Assembly (NCBI RefSeq): GCF_002944405.1
Contig: NZ_CP024307.1
Coordinates: 1,384,501-1,448,500, forward strand
Direction: 5' to 3'
Origin: Sinorhizobium fredii
GTDB lineage: Bacteria > Pseudomonadota > Alphaproteobacteria > Rhizobiales > Rhizobiaceae
DNA: 64,000 nucleotides
Positions 19,765-30,237 of this stretch are shown here, piece after piece; the stretch's first letter is position 1, and every line of letters starts with the position of its first letter. A program made the position numbers and the translations under genes. The notes beneath the pieces were generated by a model that was not told the origin of the DNA, made no database searches, and saw only the letters and a list, made by a program, of their open reading frames with translations.

Positions 19765-21759
19765 ATGGACACCATTATCAAGGCTATCGTCTTTCTGCCT
19801 CTGATCGGCTTTCTGATCGCCGGCCTGCTCGGTACGCAGATCGGTGCCAAGGCATCCGAATATGTGACCAGCGGCCTGATGCTGATTGCGCTGGCGCTCT
19901 CCTGGTTTGTTTTCTTCGACGTCGCACTCGGCCACGAGGAGATGATCAAGGTCTCGGTGCTCCATTGGATCCAGTCGGGCAGCTTCGACGTCGAATGGGC
20001 CTTCCGCGTCGACACGTTGACCGCCGTCATGTTCGTGGTCGTCAACACGGTCTCGACCCTGGTGCACATCTATTCGATCGGCTACATGCACCACGATCCG
20101 CATCGTCCGCGCTTCTTCGGCTACCTGTCGCTCTTCACCTTCGCGATGCTGATGCTGATCACGTCGGACAACCTGCTGCAGATGTTCTTCGGCTGGGAAG
20201 GCGTGGGCCTCGCGTCGTACCTGCTGATCGGCTTCTGGTACAAGAAACCCTCGGCCAATGCCGCGGCGATCAAGGCCTTCATCGTCAACCGCGTCGGCGA
20301 CTTCGGCTTCTCGCTCGGCATCTTCTGTGTCTTCGTCCTCTTCGGCTCGATCAATCTCGAAACGGTCTTCGCCGCCGCCCAGAGCTACATTCCGGCTGAA
20401 GGCGCAGTGGCAGGGGAGGCGGTTATCACGCTCTTCGGCATGCATCTCGACAAGGCCGATGCGCTGACCGCAACCTGCCTGCTGCTCTTCATGGGCGCGA
20501 TGGGTAAGTCGGCGCAGTTCCTGCTGCACACCTGGCTGCCGGATGCCATGGAAGGCCCGACGCCGGTTTCGGCCCTCATCCATGCCGCGACAATGGTGAC
20601 CGCCGGCGTTTTCCTCGTCGCCCGCATGTCGCCGCTCTTTGAACTGTCGCCGGATGCGTTGACTGTCGTCACGCTGATCGGTGCGATCACTGCCTTCTTC
20701 GCCGCGACCGTCGGTCTGGTTCAGAACGACATCAAGCGAGTCATCGCCTATTCGACCTGTTCGCAGCTCGGCTACATGTTCGTGGCGCTCGGCGTCGGCG
20801 CTTACGGCGCGGCGATCTTCCACCTGTTCACGCACGCCTTCTTCAAGGCGCTGCTGTTCCTTGGCGCCGGTTCGGTGATCCACGCCGTCGATGGTGAGCA
20901 GGACATGCGCTACATGGGCGGCCTGCGCACCCATATCCCCGTCACCTACTGGATGATGTTCATCGGCACGATCGCGCTGACCGGCGTCGGTATTCCCGGC
21001 ACGGTCATCGGCACGGCAGGCTTCTTCTCGAAGGATGCGATCATCGAATCCACCTTCGCGTCGCACAGCGTCGTTTCCGGTATCGCCTTTGCGCTTTTGG
21101 TGATCGCCGCTCTGTTCACCAGCTTCTATTCCTGGCGCCTCACCTTCATGACCTTCCACGGCACGCCGCGCGCGTCGCACGAGGTCATGCATCACGTCCA
21201 CGAGTCGCCCCAGGTCATGCTGGTGCCGCTCTATATCCTAGCGCTCGGTGCGCTCGTCGCCGGCTTCCTGTTCCACGATTATTTCTTCGGCCATCACTAC
21301 GCCGAATTCTGGCAGGGCGCGCTCTTCACGTCGGCCGAGAACGAAATCCTCGAGGAGTATCACCACGTTCCGCTGTGGGTGAAATGGAGCCCGTTCGTTG
21401 CCATGGCGCTCGGCCTGTTTACCGCCTGGTACATGTATATCCGTTCGCCGGAAACGCCGAAGTACCTCGCCCGGCAGCATCGCGGTCTCTACCAGTTCCT
21501 GCTCAACAAGTGGTATTTCGACGAGCTCTACGATTTCCTCTTCGTCCGCACCGCCAAGCGTCTCGGTACCTTCCTCTGGAAGGAGGGTGACGGTCGCGTC
21601 ATCGACGGCTTCGGGCCGAACGGGGTGGCGGCGCGCGTTCTCGACGTGACCGATCGCGTCGTCCGGCTGCAGACCGGATACCTCTATCACTACGCGTTCG
21701 TCATGCTGATCGGCATTGCGGCGCTCGTTACCTGGATGATGCTCGGGAGTTCCTTCTGA
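19765..21759 (+). CDS. nuoL: NADH-quinone oxidoreductase subunit L
   Basis: 664-residue antiporter-like proton-pumping subunit at the far end of the membrane arm, with about 16 helices including the long lateral helix at the C-terminus. The family core [20 protein letters not shown] and the motif [20 protein letters not shown] are intact. Its stop overlaps the nuoM start (TGATG), so the two are coupled. Confidence 0.98.
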   Translation: MDTIIKAIVFLPLIGFLIAGLLGTQIGAKASEYVTSGLMLIALALSWFVFFDVALGHEEMIKVSVLHWIQSGSFDVEWAFRVDTLTAVMFVVVNTVSTLVHIYSIGYMHHDPHRPRFFGYLSLFTFAMLMLITSDNLLQMFFGWEGVGLASYLLIGFWYKKPSANAAAIKAFIVNRVGDFGFSLGIFCVFVLFGSINLETVFAAAQSYIPAEGAVAGEAVITLFGMHLDKADALTATCLLLFMGAMGKSAQFLLHTWLPDAMEGPTPVSALIHAATMVTAGVFLVARMSPLFELSPDALTVVTLIGAITAFFAATVGLVQNDIKRVIAYSTCSQLGYMFVALGVGAYGAAIFHLFTHAFFKALLFLGAGSVIHAVDGEQDMRYMGGLRTHIPVTYWMMFIGTIALTGVGIPGTVIGTAGFFSKDAIIESTFASHSVVSGIAFALLVIAALFTSFYSWRLTFMTFHGTPRASHEVMHHVHESPQVMLVPLYILALGALVAGFLFHDYFFGHHYAEFWQGALFTSAENEILEEYHHVPLWVKWSPFVAMALGLFTAWYMYIRSPETPKYLARQHRGLYQFLLNKWYFDELYDFLFVRTAKRLGTFLWKEGDGRVIDGFGPNGVAARVLDVTDRVVRLQTGYLYHYAFVMLIGIAALVTWMMLGSSF

Positions 21760-23270
21760 TGACCGATTGGCCCGTACTTTCCGCGGTCACCTTCCTGCCG
21801 CTGGTCGGCGCCCTGCTTCTCCCGCTGATGCGGGAAGACAGCGCCGCCGGCCGCCGCAACATCCTGAACATCTCGCTCATGACCACGATCGTGGTTTTCG
21901 GCCTGTCGCTCTATGTCTGGTATCAGTTCGATCCGTCGAATCCCGGCTTCCAAATGGTCGAGAAGCATGAGTGGCTCGGCACCGGCATATCCTACCATCT
22001 CGGCATAGATGGTATTTCGGTGCTGTTCCTGCCGCTGACGGCATTTCTGATGCCGTTCTGCGTGCTGGCGAGCTGGGTCACGATCGAGAAGCGCCTGAAG
22101 GAATACATGATCGCGTTTCTGATCCTGGAAACGCTGATGCTCGGCGTCTTCGTCTCGCTCGACATCGTGCTCTTCTACGTCTTCTTCGAGGCGGGCCTCA
22201 TCCCGATGTTCATCATCATCGGCGTCTGGGGCGGCAGGGACCGCGTCTATGCGAGCTACAAGTTCTTCCTTTACACGCTGCTCGGCTCGGTTCTGATGCT
22301 ACTCGCCATCATGGCGATGTATTGGCAGGCCGGCACGACCGACATCACCGAACTGCTCAAGTACAATTTCCCGCGCCAGATGCAGACCTGGCTGTGGCTT
22401 GCCTTCTTTGCGTCCTTCGCGGTGAAGATGCCGATGTGGCCGGTCCATACCTGGCTTCCCGACGCGCACGTCCAGGCGCCGACGGCGGGCTCCGTCATCC
22501 TGGCCGGCATTCTCCTGAAGCTCGGCGGCTACGGCTTCCTGCGCTTCTCGCTGCCGATGTTCCCGCTGGCGTCCGATTATTTCGCGCCGCTCGTCTATAC
22601 GCTCTCGATCGTTGCGATCATCTACACCTCGCTGGTGGCTATGATGCAGAGCGACATCAAGAAGCTGATCGCCTATTCCTCCGTTGCCCACATGGGTTAC
22701 GTGACGATGGGGACCTTTGCTGCGAATGTCCAGGGTGTTCAGGGCGCGATCTTCCAGATGCTCTCGCATGGCATCGTCTCGGGCGCGCTCTTCCTTTGCG
22801 TCGGCGTCGTCTACGACCGGCTGCACACGCGCGAAATCTCGGCCTATGGCGGTCTCGTCAACAACATGCCGAAATATGCCGTGGCCTTCATGGTGTTCAC
22901 CATGGCCAATGTCGGTCTTCCGGGCACCTCGGGCTTCGTCGGCGAAGTCCTGACGCTGGTCGGCGCCTTCCGCGCCAATACCTGGGTTGCCCTCTTTGCG
23001 ACCAGCGGCGTTATCCTGTCGGCCGCCTATGCCCTCTGGCTCTATCGCCGGGTGATCTTCGGCGCGCTGGAGAAGGATAGCCTCAAGGCGATGCTCGACC
23101 TGTCGACGCGCGAGAAGGTCATCCTTTATCCGCTGGTGATCCTTACGATCTTCTTCGGTGTCTATCCGGCGCCGGTCTTCGATGCGACGGCGGCCTCCGT
23201 GGATCTGCTCGTCAACAACTACGCCGCAGCCCTGCAGGCAGCGCAAGACGTTGCGCTTTCGGTGCACTGA
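21759..23270 (+). CDS. nuoM: NADH-quinone oxidoreductase subunit M
   Basis: 503-residue antiporter-like proton-pumping subunit with about 14 helices. Hallmarks are the conserved glutamate segment [20 protein letters not shown] and the pump-core motif [20 protein letters not shown]. One base overlaps nuoL. Full length for the family. Confidence 0.98.
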   Translation: MTDWPVLSAVTFLPLVGALLLPLMREDSAAGRRNILNISLMTTIVVFGLSLYVWYQFDPSNPGFQMVEKHEWLGTGISYHLGIDGISVLFLPLTAFLMPFCVLASWVTIEKRLKEYMIAFLILETLMLGVFVSLDIVLFYVFFEAGLIPMFIIIGVWGGRDRVYASYKFFLYTLLGSVLMLLAIMAMYWQAGTTDITELLKYNFPRQMQTWLWLAFFASFAVKMPMWPVHTWLPDAHVQAPTAGSVILAGILLKLGGYGFLRFSLPMFPLASDYFAPLVYTLSIVAIIYTSLVAMMQSDIKKLIAYSSVAHMGYVTMGTFAANVQGVQGAIFQMLSHGIVSGALFLCVGVVYDRLHTREISAYGGLVNNMPKYAVAFMVFTMANVGLPGTSGFVGEVLTLVGAFRANTWVALFATSGVILSAAYALWLYRRVIFGALEKDSLKAMLDLSTREKVILYPLVILTIFFGVYPAPVFDATAASVDLLVNNYAAALQAAQDVALSVH

Positions 23271-23289
23271 CCACAGGACGTGATTGGAC

Positions 23290-24732
23290 ATGACTGCTGA
23301 AACCCTTTTTGCAAGCCTGCAACTCTCAGTTCCCGAGCTGATCCTGGCGGTCGGCGCGCTGGTGCTGCTGATGGTCGGCGTCTATTCGAGCGAGCGCGCG
23401 ACCCCCGTCGTGACCAGTCTCTCCATCGCGGTGCTCGCCATTGCCGGGCTGTGGCTCGTTCTGAACACCGGCGACGGCGAGGCCTATGGCGGCGCCTTCC
23501 TTTCGGATCCCTTCGCGAAATTCATGAAGGTTCTGGCGCTGATCGGCTCGGTCACCGTCATGGTGATGACCATCGGTCAGGCGCGCGCCGCGCAGATCGA
23601 CCGCTTCGAGTTTCCGGTGCTGCTGCTGCTCGCAACCCTCGGCATGTTGCTGATGATCTCGGCCAATGACCTGATCTCGCTCTATCTGTCGCTGGAGCTG
23701 CAGTCGCTGGCGCTCTACGTCGTGGCCGCGATCAATCGCGACAGCGTGCGGTCCACCGAAGCGGGCCTCAAATATTTCGTTCTCGGCGCCTTGTCCTCGG
23801 GCATGCTGCTCTACGGCATGTCGCTCGTCTATGGCTTCACCGGCCATACCGGTTTCGACGAGATTGCCGCGGCGCTTACCGCGGAAGGCCGCTCGCTCGG
23901 CCTGGTCTTCGGCCTGGTCTTCATCCTTGCCGGCCTTGCCTTCAAGATCTCCGCGGTTCCGTTCCATATGTGGACGCCGGACGTCTATGAAGGCGCACCG
24001 ACGCCGGTGACGGCCTTCTTTGCCGCCGCGCCGAAGGTTGCGGCCATGGCGATGCTCGTCCGCATTGTCATCGAGGCCTTCGAGCCGGTCGTCGCCGACT
24101 GGCGGCAGATCGTCGTCTTCATCTCGATCGCTTCGATGCTGCTCGGCTCCTTTGCGGCGATCGGCCAGCGCAACATCAAGCGGCTGATGGCCTATTCCTC
24201 GATCGGCCACATGGGCTATGCGCTCGTCGGTCTTGCCGCCGGGTCCATGGCCGGCGTGCGCGGCGTCATCCTCTACATGCTGATCTACATGGTGATGACG
24301 CTCGGCACCTTCGCCTGCATTCTCGCCATGCGCCGCCGGGATGGCGAGCATGTCGAAGGCATCGATGACCTCGCCGGCCTGTCGCAGACCAATCCGTTCA
24401 TGGCGACGGTGCTGACGATCCTGATGTTCTCGCTTGCCGGGATCCCGCCGCTTGCCGGCTTCTTCGCGAAATATTTCGTGTTCGTTGCCGCGATCGAAGC
24501 CCAGCTCTATGGTCTGGCGATCATTGGCGTCCTCGCATCCGTCGTCGGCGCTTACTATTACCTGCGCGTCATCAAGGTCATGTGGTTCGACGAGGCCAAG
24601 GGCGAATTTGCCCGCACGTCGGGCGAACTGCGTTTGGTCTATGGCCTTTCCGGCCTTTTCGTGCTCGGCTATGTGCTGATCGGCGGCCTGCTCGGTAATG
24701 CCGCCGAGGCGGCGGCGCGGACATTCTTTTGA
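23290..24732 (+). CDS. nuoN: NADH-quinone oxidoreductase subunit N
   Basis: 480-residue antiporter-like proton-pumping subunit, last of the 14 nuo genes. It has the conserved segment [17 protein letters not shown] and the motif [22 protein letters not shown] chose ATG 23290 over the in-frame TTG 23284. The final codons overlap the TTG start proposed for birA, so the operon probably continues into birA. Confidence 0.97.
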   Translation: MTAETLFASLQLSVPELILAVGALVLLMVGVYSSERATPVVTSLSIAVLAIAGLWLVLNTGDGEAYGGAFLSDPFAKFMKVLALIGSVTVMVMTIGQARAAQIDRFEFPVLLLLATLGMLLMISANDLISLYLSLELQSLALYVVAAINRDSVRSTEAGLKYFVLGALSSGMLLYGMSLVYGFTGHTGFDEIAAALTAEGRSLGLVFGLVFILAGLAFKISAVPFHMWTPDVYEGAPTPVTAFFAAAPKVAAMAMLVRIVIEAFEPVVADWRQIVVFISIASMLLGSFAAIGQRNIKRLMAYSSIGHMGYALVGLAAGSMAGVRGVILYMLIYMVMTLGTFACILAMRRRDGEHVEGIDDLAGLSQTNPFMATVLTILMFSLAGIPPLAGFFAKYFVFVAAIEAQLYGLAIIGVLASVVGAYYYLRVIKVMWFDEAKGEFARTSGELRLVYGLSGLFVLGYVLIGGLLGNAAEAAARTFF

Positions 24733-25496
24733 CCGGCGGGCAGGGCAGCGGCCGGATTTCGCCCGATGAATTCCGGCACATAGCGCTTGCCGAAACTGTC
24801 TCGACGAACAGCGAATGCCTGGCGCGGGCGCGAGAGGGTGATCCGGGCAATCTCTGGATCACCGCGGCGCGCCAGACCGGCGGCCGCGGTCGACGCGGCC
24901 GCGAGTGGTTTTCCGAGCCCGGCAATCTTTACGCATCCTTGCTGCTCATCGATCCGGCGCCGGTTAAGCACCTGCATTCCCTGCCGCTCGCTGCAGCCGT
25001 TGCGGTGCATCGGGCCATTCGCAGGGTCATGCCTTCGGGTTCGCCGGAAGTGGCGATCAAGTGGCCGAACGACATCTTGATCGATGGCCGGAAGACCTGC
25101 GGGATCCTGCTCGAGGGCGAAGCGCTTCCGGATGGCCGCCACGCTCTGGTGATCGGCTGCGGCGTCAACGTAGCGGTCATGCCGGAGACGGGGCTCTACC
25201 CGGTCACCTCGCTTCGGCGCGAGGGCGCCACGATCTCGGCCGAGGAACTATTCGCTCACCTGTTCGTGACAATGGCTGAGGCGCTTTCCATTTGGGATAG
25301 AGGCGCCGGCATTGCCGCGATCATCGATCAGTGGAAGGCCGCCGCGAAGGGCATTGGCGAGGCCATCACCGTTAACCTGCCGGACCGTTCGCTCGGCGGC
25401 CGCTTCGTCGGTATCGACGAAGACGGCCGGCTGCTGCTCGACACGGGCTCCGGTGCGCCGCTGGCAATCGCCGCCGGCGACGTGTTTCTCGGATAA
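24729..25496 (+). CDS. birA: Biotin--[acetyl-CoA-carboxylase] ligase
   Basis: 255-residue biotin protein ligase that makes biotinyl-AMP and loads biotin onto carboxylase carrier domains. Catalytic motifs are [10 protein letters not shown] near residue 50 and [21 protein letters not shown] near 113. It lacks the N-terminal helix-turn-helix of E. coli BirA, so it cannot be a repressor of biotin genes by that route. There is no early ATG; the TTG at 24729 overlaps the nuoN stop (TTGA) and gives the full domain. The start is therefore probable rather than certain. Confidence 0.92.
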   Translation: MTGGQGSGRISPDEFRHIALAETVSTNSECLARAREGDPGNLWITAARQTGGRGRRGREWFSEPGNLYASLLLIDPAPVKHLHSLPLAAAVAVHRAIRRVMPSGSPEVAIKWPNDILIDGRKTCGILLEGEALPDGRHALVIGCGVNVAVMPETGLYPVTSLRREGATISAEELFAHLFVTMAEALSIWDRGAGIAAIIDQWKAAAKGIGEAITVNLPDRSLGGRFVGIDEDGRLLLDTGSGAPLAIAAGDVFLG

Positions 25497-25520
25497 ACAA
25501 GAATAGAGGCGCAGCGCAAA

Positions 25521-27188
25521 ATGGCGCAGGAAGAAGAATTGGTGTTCTTGCCGCTCGGCGGCGTTGGCGAGATCGGTATGAATCTCGGCCTTTACGGCTA
25601 TGGCAGCCCCGGCAGCCGCCAATGGATCATGGTCGATTGTGGCGTGACCTTTCCCGGTCCGGAACTGCCCGGCGTGGAACTCGTCCTGCCCGACATTTCC
25701 TTCCTCGCCGAGGAGCGCCGCAATCTCAAGGCGATCATCATTACCCACGCCCACGAGGACCACTACGGCGCCCTGAACGATCTCTGGCCGGGGCTGAACG
25801 TCCCGGTCTATGCCTCGCCGTTCACGGCCGGCATGCTCGAGGCGAAGCGCGACTTCGAAAAGAGCCGCGGCGAAATACCGGTGACCGTCTTTAAGGCGGG
25901 CGACCGCATCAATGTTGGCCCCTTCAGCATCGAGGCCGTCGGCGTCAACCATTCCATTCCCGAGCCGATGTCGCTGGTCATCCGCACGCCGCTCGGCGCC
26001 GTCGTGCATACGGGCGACTGGAAGATCGACCTGGAGCCATCGCTCGGCCCGATCACCAACGAAGCGCGTTTTCGTCAGATCGGCGAAGAGGGCGTGTTGG
26101 CGCTCGTCTGCGACTCGACCAATGCGCTGCGCGACGGCGTTTCGCCGTCCGAGCGCGAGGTATCGGAGAGCCTGGCGAAGATCATCGCCAATGCCGAGGG
26201 TCGCGTCGGCATCACCACCTTTTCGTCGAATGTCGGCCGCATCCGCTCGGTCGCCGAAGCCGCGGAGGCCGCAGGCCGCGAAGTGCTCCTGCTCGGCAGT
26301 TCGATGAAGCGCGTCGTCGACGTCGCAAAGGACCTCGGCATCATGGAGGGGCTGAAGCCGTTCCTGGCCGAGGACGAGTTCGGCTATATCCCGCGCGACA
26401 AAGTGGTCGTCATTCTCACCGGGAGCCAGGGCGAGCCGCGCGCTGCACTTGCCAAGATCTCTCGGGACGAAATGCGCAATGTGGCGTTTTCGGCCGGCGA
26501 CACGATCGTCTTTTCGTCGCGCACCATCCCCGGCAACGAAAAGGCGATCAACGACATCAAGAACGGCCTGATCGAGCAGGGCATCCACATCATCACCGAC
26601 AGCGAGGCGCTGGTGCATGTGTCCGGCCATCCGCGCCGTAACGAACTGCAGCAGATGTATCAATGGGTGAAGCCCCAGATCGTCGTGCCGGTGCATGGCG
26701 AGGCGGCGCATCTGACGGCGCATGCCGAGCTTGCGCTCAACTCGGGCATCACCAGCGTCCCGCGGCTGCGCAACGGCGAAATGCTGCGCCTGGCGCCCGG
26801 TCCCGCCGAGGTCATCGATGAGGCACCGCACGGCCGCATCTACAAGGACGGCACGCTGATCGGCGATTTCGACGAAATGGGCATTGGGGAACGGCGCAAG
26901 CTCTCCTTTGCCGGCCACGTCTCGGTCAACGTCGTGCTCGACAACCGTTACGACTTCCTCGGCGACCCGGACGTCGTGCCGATCGGGCTTCCGCAGTTCG
27001 ACGACGAGGGCGACGACATGGACGACGTGCTCTATGACGCCGTGCTCGGGGCGGTGGAAAGCATCCCGCGCGCCAAGCGCAAGGATCTGGCGATGCTGCA
27101 GGAAGCGGTCCGGCGGGCGGTGCGCAGCACGGCCAACCAGATCTGGGGCAAGAAGCCGATCGTCACGGTCTTTGTCACCAAAGTCTGA
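25521..27188 (+). CDS. rnj: Ribonuclease J
   Basis: 555-residue metallo-beta-lactamase/beta-CASP RNase. The zinc motif HAHEDHYGAL is at about 74-83. Downstream are the VDCGVTFPGPELPGVE N-terminal segment, the beta-CASP part with SRTIPGNEKAIND, and VHVSGHPRRNELQQMYQWVKPQIVVPVHGE. It processes and degrades RNA 5'-3'. In alphaproteobacteria, which also have RNase E, it matures rRNA 5' ends and affects quorum-sensing RNA decay. It lies 24 bp after birA. Confidence 0.96.
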   Translation: MAQEEELVFLPLGGVGEIGMNLGLYGYGSPGSRQWIMVDCGVTFPGPELPGVELVLPDISFLAEERRNLKAIIITHAHEDHYGALNDLWPGLNVPVYASPFTAGMLEAKRDFEKSRGEIPVTVFKAGDRINVGPFSIEAVGVNHSIPEPMSLVIRTPLGAVVHTGDWKIDLEPSLGPITNEARFRQIGEEGVLALVCDSTNALRDGVSPSEREVSESLAKIIANAEGRVGITTFSSNVGRIRSVAEAAEAAGREVLLLGSSMKRVVDVAKDLGIMEGLKPFLAEDEFGYIPRDKVVVILTGSQGEPRAALAKISRDEMRNVAFSAGDTIVFSSRTIPGNEKAINDIKNGLIEQGIHIITDSEALVHVSGHPRRNELQQMYQWVKPQIVVPVHGEAAHLTAHAELALNSGITSVPRLRNGEMLRLAPGPAEVIDEAPHGRIYKDGTLIGDFDEMGIGERRKLSFAGHVSVNVVLDNRYDFLGDPDVVPIGLPQFDDEGDDMDDVLYDAVLGAVESIPRAKRKDLAMLQEAVRRAVRSTANQIWGKKPIVTVFVTKV

Positions 27189-27193
27189 TTGGC

Positions 27194-27223
27194 CCGACCG
27201 GCGGGCCGGTGTAAACCGGTCGG
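27194..27223 (+). repeat. Inverted repeat between rnj and mce
   Basis: CCGACCGG and CCGGTCGG are perfect 8-bp arms around a 14-nt loop, starting 6 bp after the rnj stop. No T run follows, so it is not a standard terminator. It could be an mRNA 3'-end stabiliser for the upstream transcript. Confidence 0.4.
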
Positions 27224-27255
27224 AGCCCGCACGGCGCTGAAGGGGAGGAGGTTCG

Positions 27256-27660
27256 ATGCTCGGCAGAGTGAATCACGTGGCGATCGCCGTACCGGACCTT
27301 GCGTCTGCGGCCGAAAACTATCGTGCCACCCTCGGAGCAACGGTCACCGAGCCGCAGGCTTTGCCCGAACATGGCGTGACGGTCGTTTTCGTCACGGTCC
27401 CCAACACCAAGGTCGAACTGCTGGAGCCGCTCGGCGATCAGTCGCCGATTGCCGCCTTTCTCGAGAAGAATCCGGCCGGTGGCATGCACCACATCTGCTA
27501 CGAGGTGGAGGACATTCTTGCGGCGCGCGACCGGCTGCGGCAGGCGGGGGCACGTGTGCTGGGCGACGGCAATCCGAAGATCGGAGCCCACGGCAAGCCG
27601 GTCCTTTTCCTGCATCCGAAGGATTTCCACGGCACGTTGATCGAACTCGAAGAGGTGTGA
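27256..27660 (+). CDS. mce: Methylmalonyl-CoA epimerase
   Basis: 134-residue vicinal-oxygen-chelate (glyoxalase-fold) enzyme that interconverts 2R- and 2S-methylmalonyl-CoA in the propionyl-CoA pathway. Two VOC repeats are visible, with metal ligands in NHVAIAVPDL (His near 5), GGMHHICYEVEDI (His near 77-78) and the C-terminal Glu of GTLIELEEV. GGGGAGGAGG lies before the start, a strong ribosome binding site. Full length. Confidence 0.94.
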   Translation: MLGRVNHVAIAVPDLASAAENYRATLGATVTEPQALPEHGVTVVFVTVPNTKVELLEPLGDQSPIAAFLEKNPAGGMHHICYEVEDILAARDRLRQAGARVLGDGNPKIGAHGKPVLFLHPKDFHGTLIELEEV

Positions 27661-27682
27661 CAGTCGGGTGCGGCGAAGCGGT

Positions 27683-27711
27683 TTGCGCGATCCACAGCAA
27701 AGGCGCTATAA
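27683..27711 (+). promoter_or_regulatory. Candidate promoter upstream of the DUF1467 gene
   Basis: TTGCGC (27683-27688) and CTATAA (27706-27711) are spaced by 17 bp. The -10 fits the CTATAT preference of rhizobial housekeeping promoters. Start would be near 27718, leaving a 210-nt leader that contains two hairpins and a mosaic repeat. Confidence 0.42.
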
Positions 27712-27772
27712 GGCGTTGCCTCGCAGAAATCGCTTCGACAGCCGCTTGCGATCGGCGCAATCAAGACGGTAT

Positions 27773-27806
27773 GGCAGCAAGGCTGCTGCCAATGGGCGTT
27801 GCCCAT
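27773..27806 (+). repeat. Two adjacent hairpins before the mosaic repeat
   Basis: GGCAGCA-AGGC-TGCTGCC (27773-27790) is followed at once by ATGGGC-GTT-GCCCAT (27792-27806). Both stems are perfect. They abut the inverted copy of the intergenic mosaic element. Confidence 0.45.
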
Positions 27807-27907
27807 CTGCATGTCTCCTTACATCGACCTCGATTTAAGGAAAAGACATGCAACGATTCAAGTGCTACAGCGACCTTTGCGCGTCCGATGAGACGCCCGG
27901 CGCTGTA
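27803..27907 (-). repeat. Rhizobial intergenic mosaic element (RIME/ABC-type), copy A
   Basis: Read on the minus strand this begins TACAGCGCC, contains a GGCGTCTCATCGGACGC hairpin, then GGTCGCTGTAGCACTT, then CATGTCTTTTCCTTAAATCG, and ends in AGGAGACATGCAG. It matches the element at 62678-62784 over its whole length with scattered differences. Elements of this kind (RIME in R. leguminosarum, ABC/Sm mosaics in S. meliloti) are known from many rhizobial intergenic regions. A short frame reads through it but is not a gene. Confidence 0.75.
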
Positions 27908-27929
27908 AGCCTTCCATCAGGGAACCTGG

Positions 27930-28199
27930 ATGTCCGCCTTTTCGATCTTTGCCGTCTATTTCATCATCTGGTGGCTGACGCTTTTTACCGTGCTGCCGTT
28001 CGGGGTGAGGACCCAGGCCGAGGAGAATGAGGTCGTGCCCGGCAGCGTCGAGAGCGCTCCCGCCCGCTTTCGTGGCCTGCGGGTGGTGCTGATCACGACG
28101 GTAATCGCCGGCTTGATCCATCTGGGCTGGTATGTGCTTTCCGTGAAGCTCGAATACGACCTCGATGCGATATTCGGCTTCATAGGTCCGAGAGGCTGA
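27930..28199 (+). CDS. DUF1467 family membrane protein
   Basis: 89-residue protein with two membrane helices (about 2-23 and 50-72) joined by a short polar loop, PFGVRTQAEENEVVPGSVESA, the conserved signature of DUF1467. The family is typical of alphaproteobacteria and has no assigned function. It commonly lies after mce and before proS, as here. A promoter-like element and a mosaic repeat separate it from mce. Confidence 0.9.
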   Translation: MSAFSIFAVYFIIWWLTLFTVLPFGVRTQAEENEVVPGSVESAPARFRGLRVVLITTVIAGLIHLGWYVLSVKLEYDLDAIFGFIGPRG

Positions 28200-28356
28200 G
28201 GCGAGGGCGCTCGATCGGCCGCACGCAAGAAACGTGCCGCACTTTCATGGAGACGTTGCAGCAGCCGTTACGCACTTCGAGCTCAGGCGCAGCCCTTGAC
28301 AGTCGTCAAATCGACATATTTGCCCGCTGCTTCGTTTTCATTGGCGGGTAAATAGC

Positions 28357-28386
28357 AAAAAAAAACAAGGCCAAAGCCTTGTTTTC
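28357..28386. terminator. Bidirectional Rho-independent terminator
   Basis: AAAACAAGGC-CAAA-GCCTTGTTTT is a 10-bp perfect stem with a 4-nt loop. The minus-strand transcript would end in nine U residues, the plus-strand transcript in a shorter U run. It can end the mce/DUF1467 transcript from the left and a minus-strand RNA from the right. Confidence 0.75.
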
Positions 28387-28540
28387 AAGTTTCGCGTGAT
28401 CTTTGAACCGTTGCCGGCGGCAGCGAACGAGCGCGCCTAAGATCTTATCCTCCCAAGACTTGACCGCGAAATTCGGCAAGAATTTGGTCTTCTTGCCTGT
28501 TTTGTGAGCCGAAACTAGCTCAAACATTGGGCTATGTCAC
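28357..28540 (-). ncRNA. Candidate small RNA ending in the 28357 terminator
   Basis: On the minus strand about 160-180 nt precede a strong intrinsic terminator with a long U tail. No annotated gene lies on this strand to the right that the terminator could serve, since the next gene is proS on the plus strand. The 5' end is not defined and no clear promoter is seen, so limits are approximate. The alternative is a terminator used only by the plus-strand transcript. Confidence 0.33.
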
Positions 28541-28584
28541 CAGCTTTTTTTGCATTTTTGCTACAGTTTGGCAAAAAAATCCGA

Positions 28585-28613
28585 TTGACAGAAATGGGCC
28601 TTGTCCTGTTACT
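28585..28613 (+). promoter_or_regulatory. Weak promoter candidate for proS
   Basis: TTGACA (28585-28590) is a full -35 match. The best -10 at 17-18 bp is poor (GTTACT or TTACTA). Start would lie near 28620, about 275 bp before proS. Confidence 0.3.
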
Positions 28614-28894
28614 ACCGTGCTCTTTTGACGCAGGTCTGAGAGAGCGTTTCCGCCGCAGCGTCATTTTCGGTGTGGCTTTCTTCCCGATCTAGCAGGGTTT
28701 TCTTCCGCGCGCGAAGCGGCTATGAACGCTAAACTCGGAAGTTCCCGTGGCCGCGCCGATGGGAAATCAAGAGCCCGATTTCAAACGGCAATCGCCACCT
28801 CCGCCTGTTGGAGGGCGAGGGCGGCTGCCGCAGCACAACGTCATTTCGCCCGAATCCACCGATAGTGCGAGAGCCACCAGTTCCGGAACCCGTC

Positions 28895-30223
28895 ATGCGC
28901 CTGTCCCGCTATTTCATGCCCATTCTGAAGGAAAACCCGAAGGAAGCGGAGATCGTTTCCCATCGCCTGATGCTGAGGACCGGCATGATCCGCCAGCAGT
29001 CGGCCGGCATCTATAGCTGGCTGCCGCTCGGCAAGCGCGTGCTCGACAAGGTCAATGCGATTATTCGCGAGGAACAGAACCGGTCCGGCGCGGTCGAGCT
29101 CCTGATGCCGACTTTGCAATCGGCGGAGCTCTGGCAGGAGAGCGGCCGCTACGATGCCTACGGCAAGGAGATGCTGCGCATCAAGGACCGGCAGGATCGG
29201 CCGATGCTCTACGGGCCGACGAACGAGGAGATGATTACCGACATCTTCCGCTCCTATGTGAAGTCCTATCGGAACCTGCCTCTCAATCTCTACCACATCC
29301 AGTTGAAGTTCCGCGACGAGATCCGTCCGCGCTTCGGCACCATGCGCTCGCGCGAGTTCCTGATGAAGGATGCCTACTCCTTCGACCTCGATCGAGAGGG
29401 CGCGGAGCATGCCTATAACAAGATGTTCGCCGCCTATCTGCGGACCTTCGACCGCATGGGCCTGCGCGCCATTCCGATGCGCGCGGACACCGGCCCGATC
29501 GGCGGCAACCTCAGCCATGAATTCATCATTCTTGCCGATACAGGCGAGTCCGAGGTGTTCTGCCACAAGGATTTCCTCGGCTTCGACATTCCGGGCAAGG
29601 AGACGAATTTCGATGACGTCGGCGGGCTGAAGGCGATCTTCGACAAGTGGACTTCGCGTTATGCCGCCACCTCGGAAATGCACGACGAGGCCGCCTTCAA
29701 CGCTATTTCCGAGGGCGACCGGCTGTCGGCGCGCGGCATCGAGGTCGGTCACATCTTCTATTTCGGCACGAAATATTCGGAGGCGATGGGTGCCAAGGTG
29801 CTTGGACCCGACGGCAAGGAGCACACCGTGCACATGGGCTCCTATGGCATCGGCCCGACACGCCTGGTGCCGGCGATCATCGAAGCCTCGCATGACGAGA
29901 ACGGCATCATCTGGCCGAAATCGGTGGCTCCGTTCGACGCGGTCGTCATCAACATGAAAGCGGGCGACGCCGCTTGCGATGCGGCCTGCGGCACGCTCTA
30001 CTCCGACCTCGGCAAGGCGGGATTCGACGTCCTTCTGGACGACACGGACGACCGCGCCGGCGCTAAGTTCGCGACCGCCGATCTTATCGGCGTTCCCGTG
30101 CAGATCATCGTCGGGCCGCGCTCGGTCGCCAATGGCGAGGTCGAGGTGAAGGACCGCAAGACCGGCGCGCGCGAGACGATGACGGTGGAAGCCGCAATCA
30201 ACAAGCTGGTTGCGAACAGATAG
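28895..30223 (+). CDS. proS: Prolyl-tRNA synthetase
   Basis: 442-residue class II aminoacyl-tRNA synthetase that charges tRNA-Pro. Motif 1 ([14 protein letters not shown]), motif 2 ([24 protein letters not shown]) and motif 3 ([14 protein letters not shown]) are present, followed by a C-terminal anticodon-binding domain. It is the short form without the editing (INS) domain, usual for alphaproteobacteria. I chose ATG 28895, where conserved [13 protein letters not shown] begins, over the longer frame from 28808, whose first 29 codons look non-coding. Confidence 0.96.
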   Translation: MRLSRYFMPILKENPKEAEIVSHRLMLRTGMIRQQSAGIYSWLPLGKRVLDKVNAIIREEQNRSGAVELLMPTLQSAELWQESGRYDAYGKEMLRIKDRQDRPMLYGPTNEEMITDIFRSYVKSYRNLPLNLYHIQLKFRDEIRPRFGTMRSREFLMKDAYSFDLDREGAEHAYNKMFAAYLRTFDRMGLRAIPMRADTGPIGGNLSHEFIILADTGESEVFCHKDFLGFDIPGKETNFDDVGGLKAIFDKWTSRYAATSEMHDEAAFNAISEGDRLSARGIEVGHIFYFGTKYSEAMGAKVLGPDGKEHTVHMGSYGIGPTRLVPAIIEASHDENGIIWPKSVAPFDAVVINMKAGDAACDAACGTLYSDLGKAGFDVLLDDTDDRAGAKFATADLIGVPVQIIVGPRSVANGEVEVKDRKTGARETMTVEAAINKLVANR

Positions 30224-30237
30224 AGGCAAGGACGACG

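Larger units (their letters stand above)
28200..28894. other. Large intergenic region before proS
   Basis: This 695-bp gap has visibly lower GC than its neighbours. It contains a perfect bidirectional terminator hairpin at 28357-28386, a segment to its right that may be a minus-strand small RNA, A/T runs near 28540-28580, and a promoter-like TTGACA at 28585-28590 pointing to proS. A 73-codon minus-strand frame (28306-28527) runs through the terminator hairpin, so I do not call it a gene. Confidence 0.5.

Noticed and set aside
27848..28030. 60-codon plus-strand frame before the DUF1467 gene
   Set aside because: It lies mostly in the mosaic repeat and overlaps the start of the DUF1467 gene in another frame, with no homology-like features.
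28306..28527. 73-codon minus-strand frame in the proS upstream region
   Set aside because: It reads through the perfect terminator hairpin and its U run, and has no ribosome binding site; a small RNA is the better reading.
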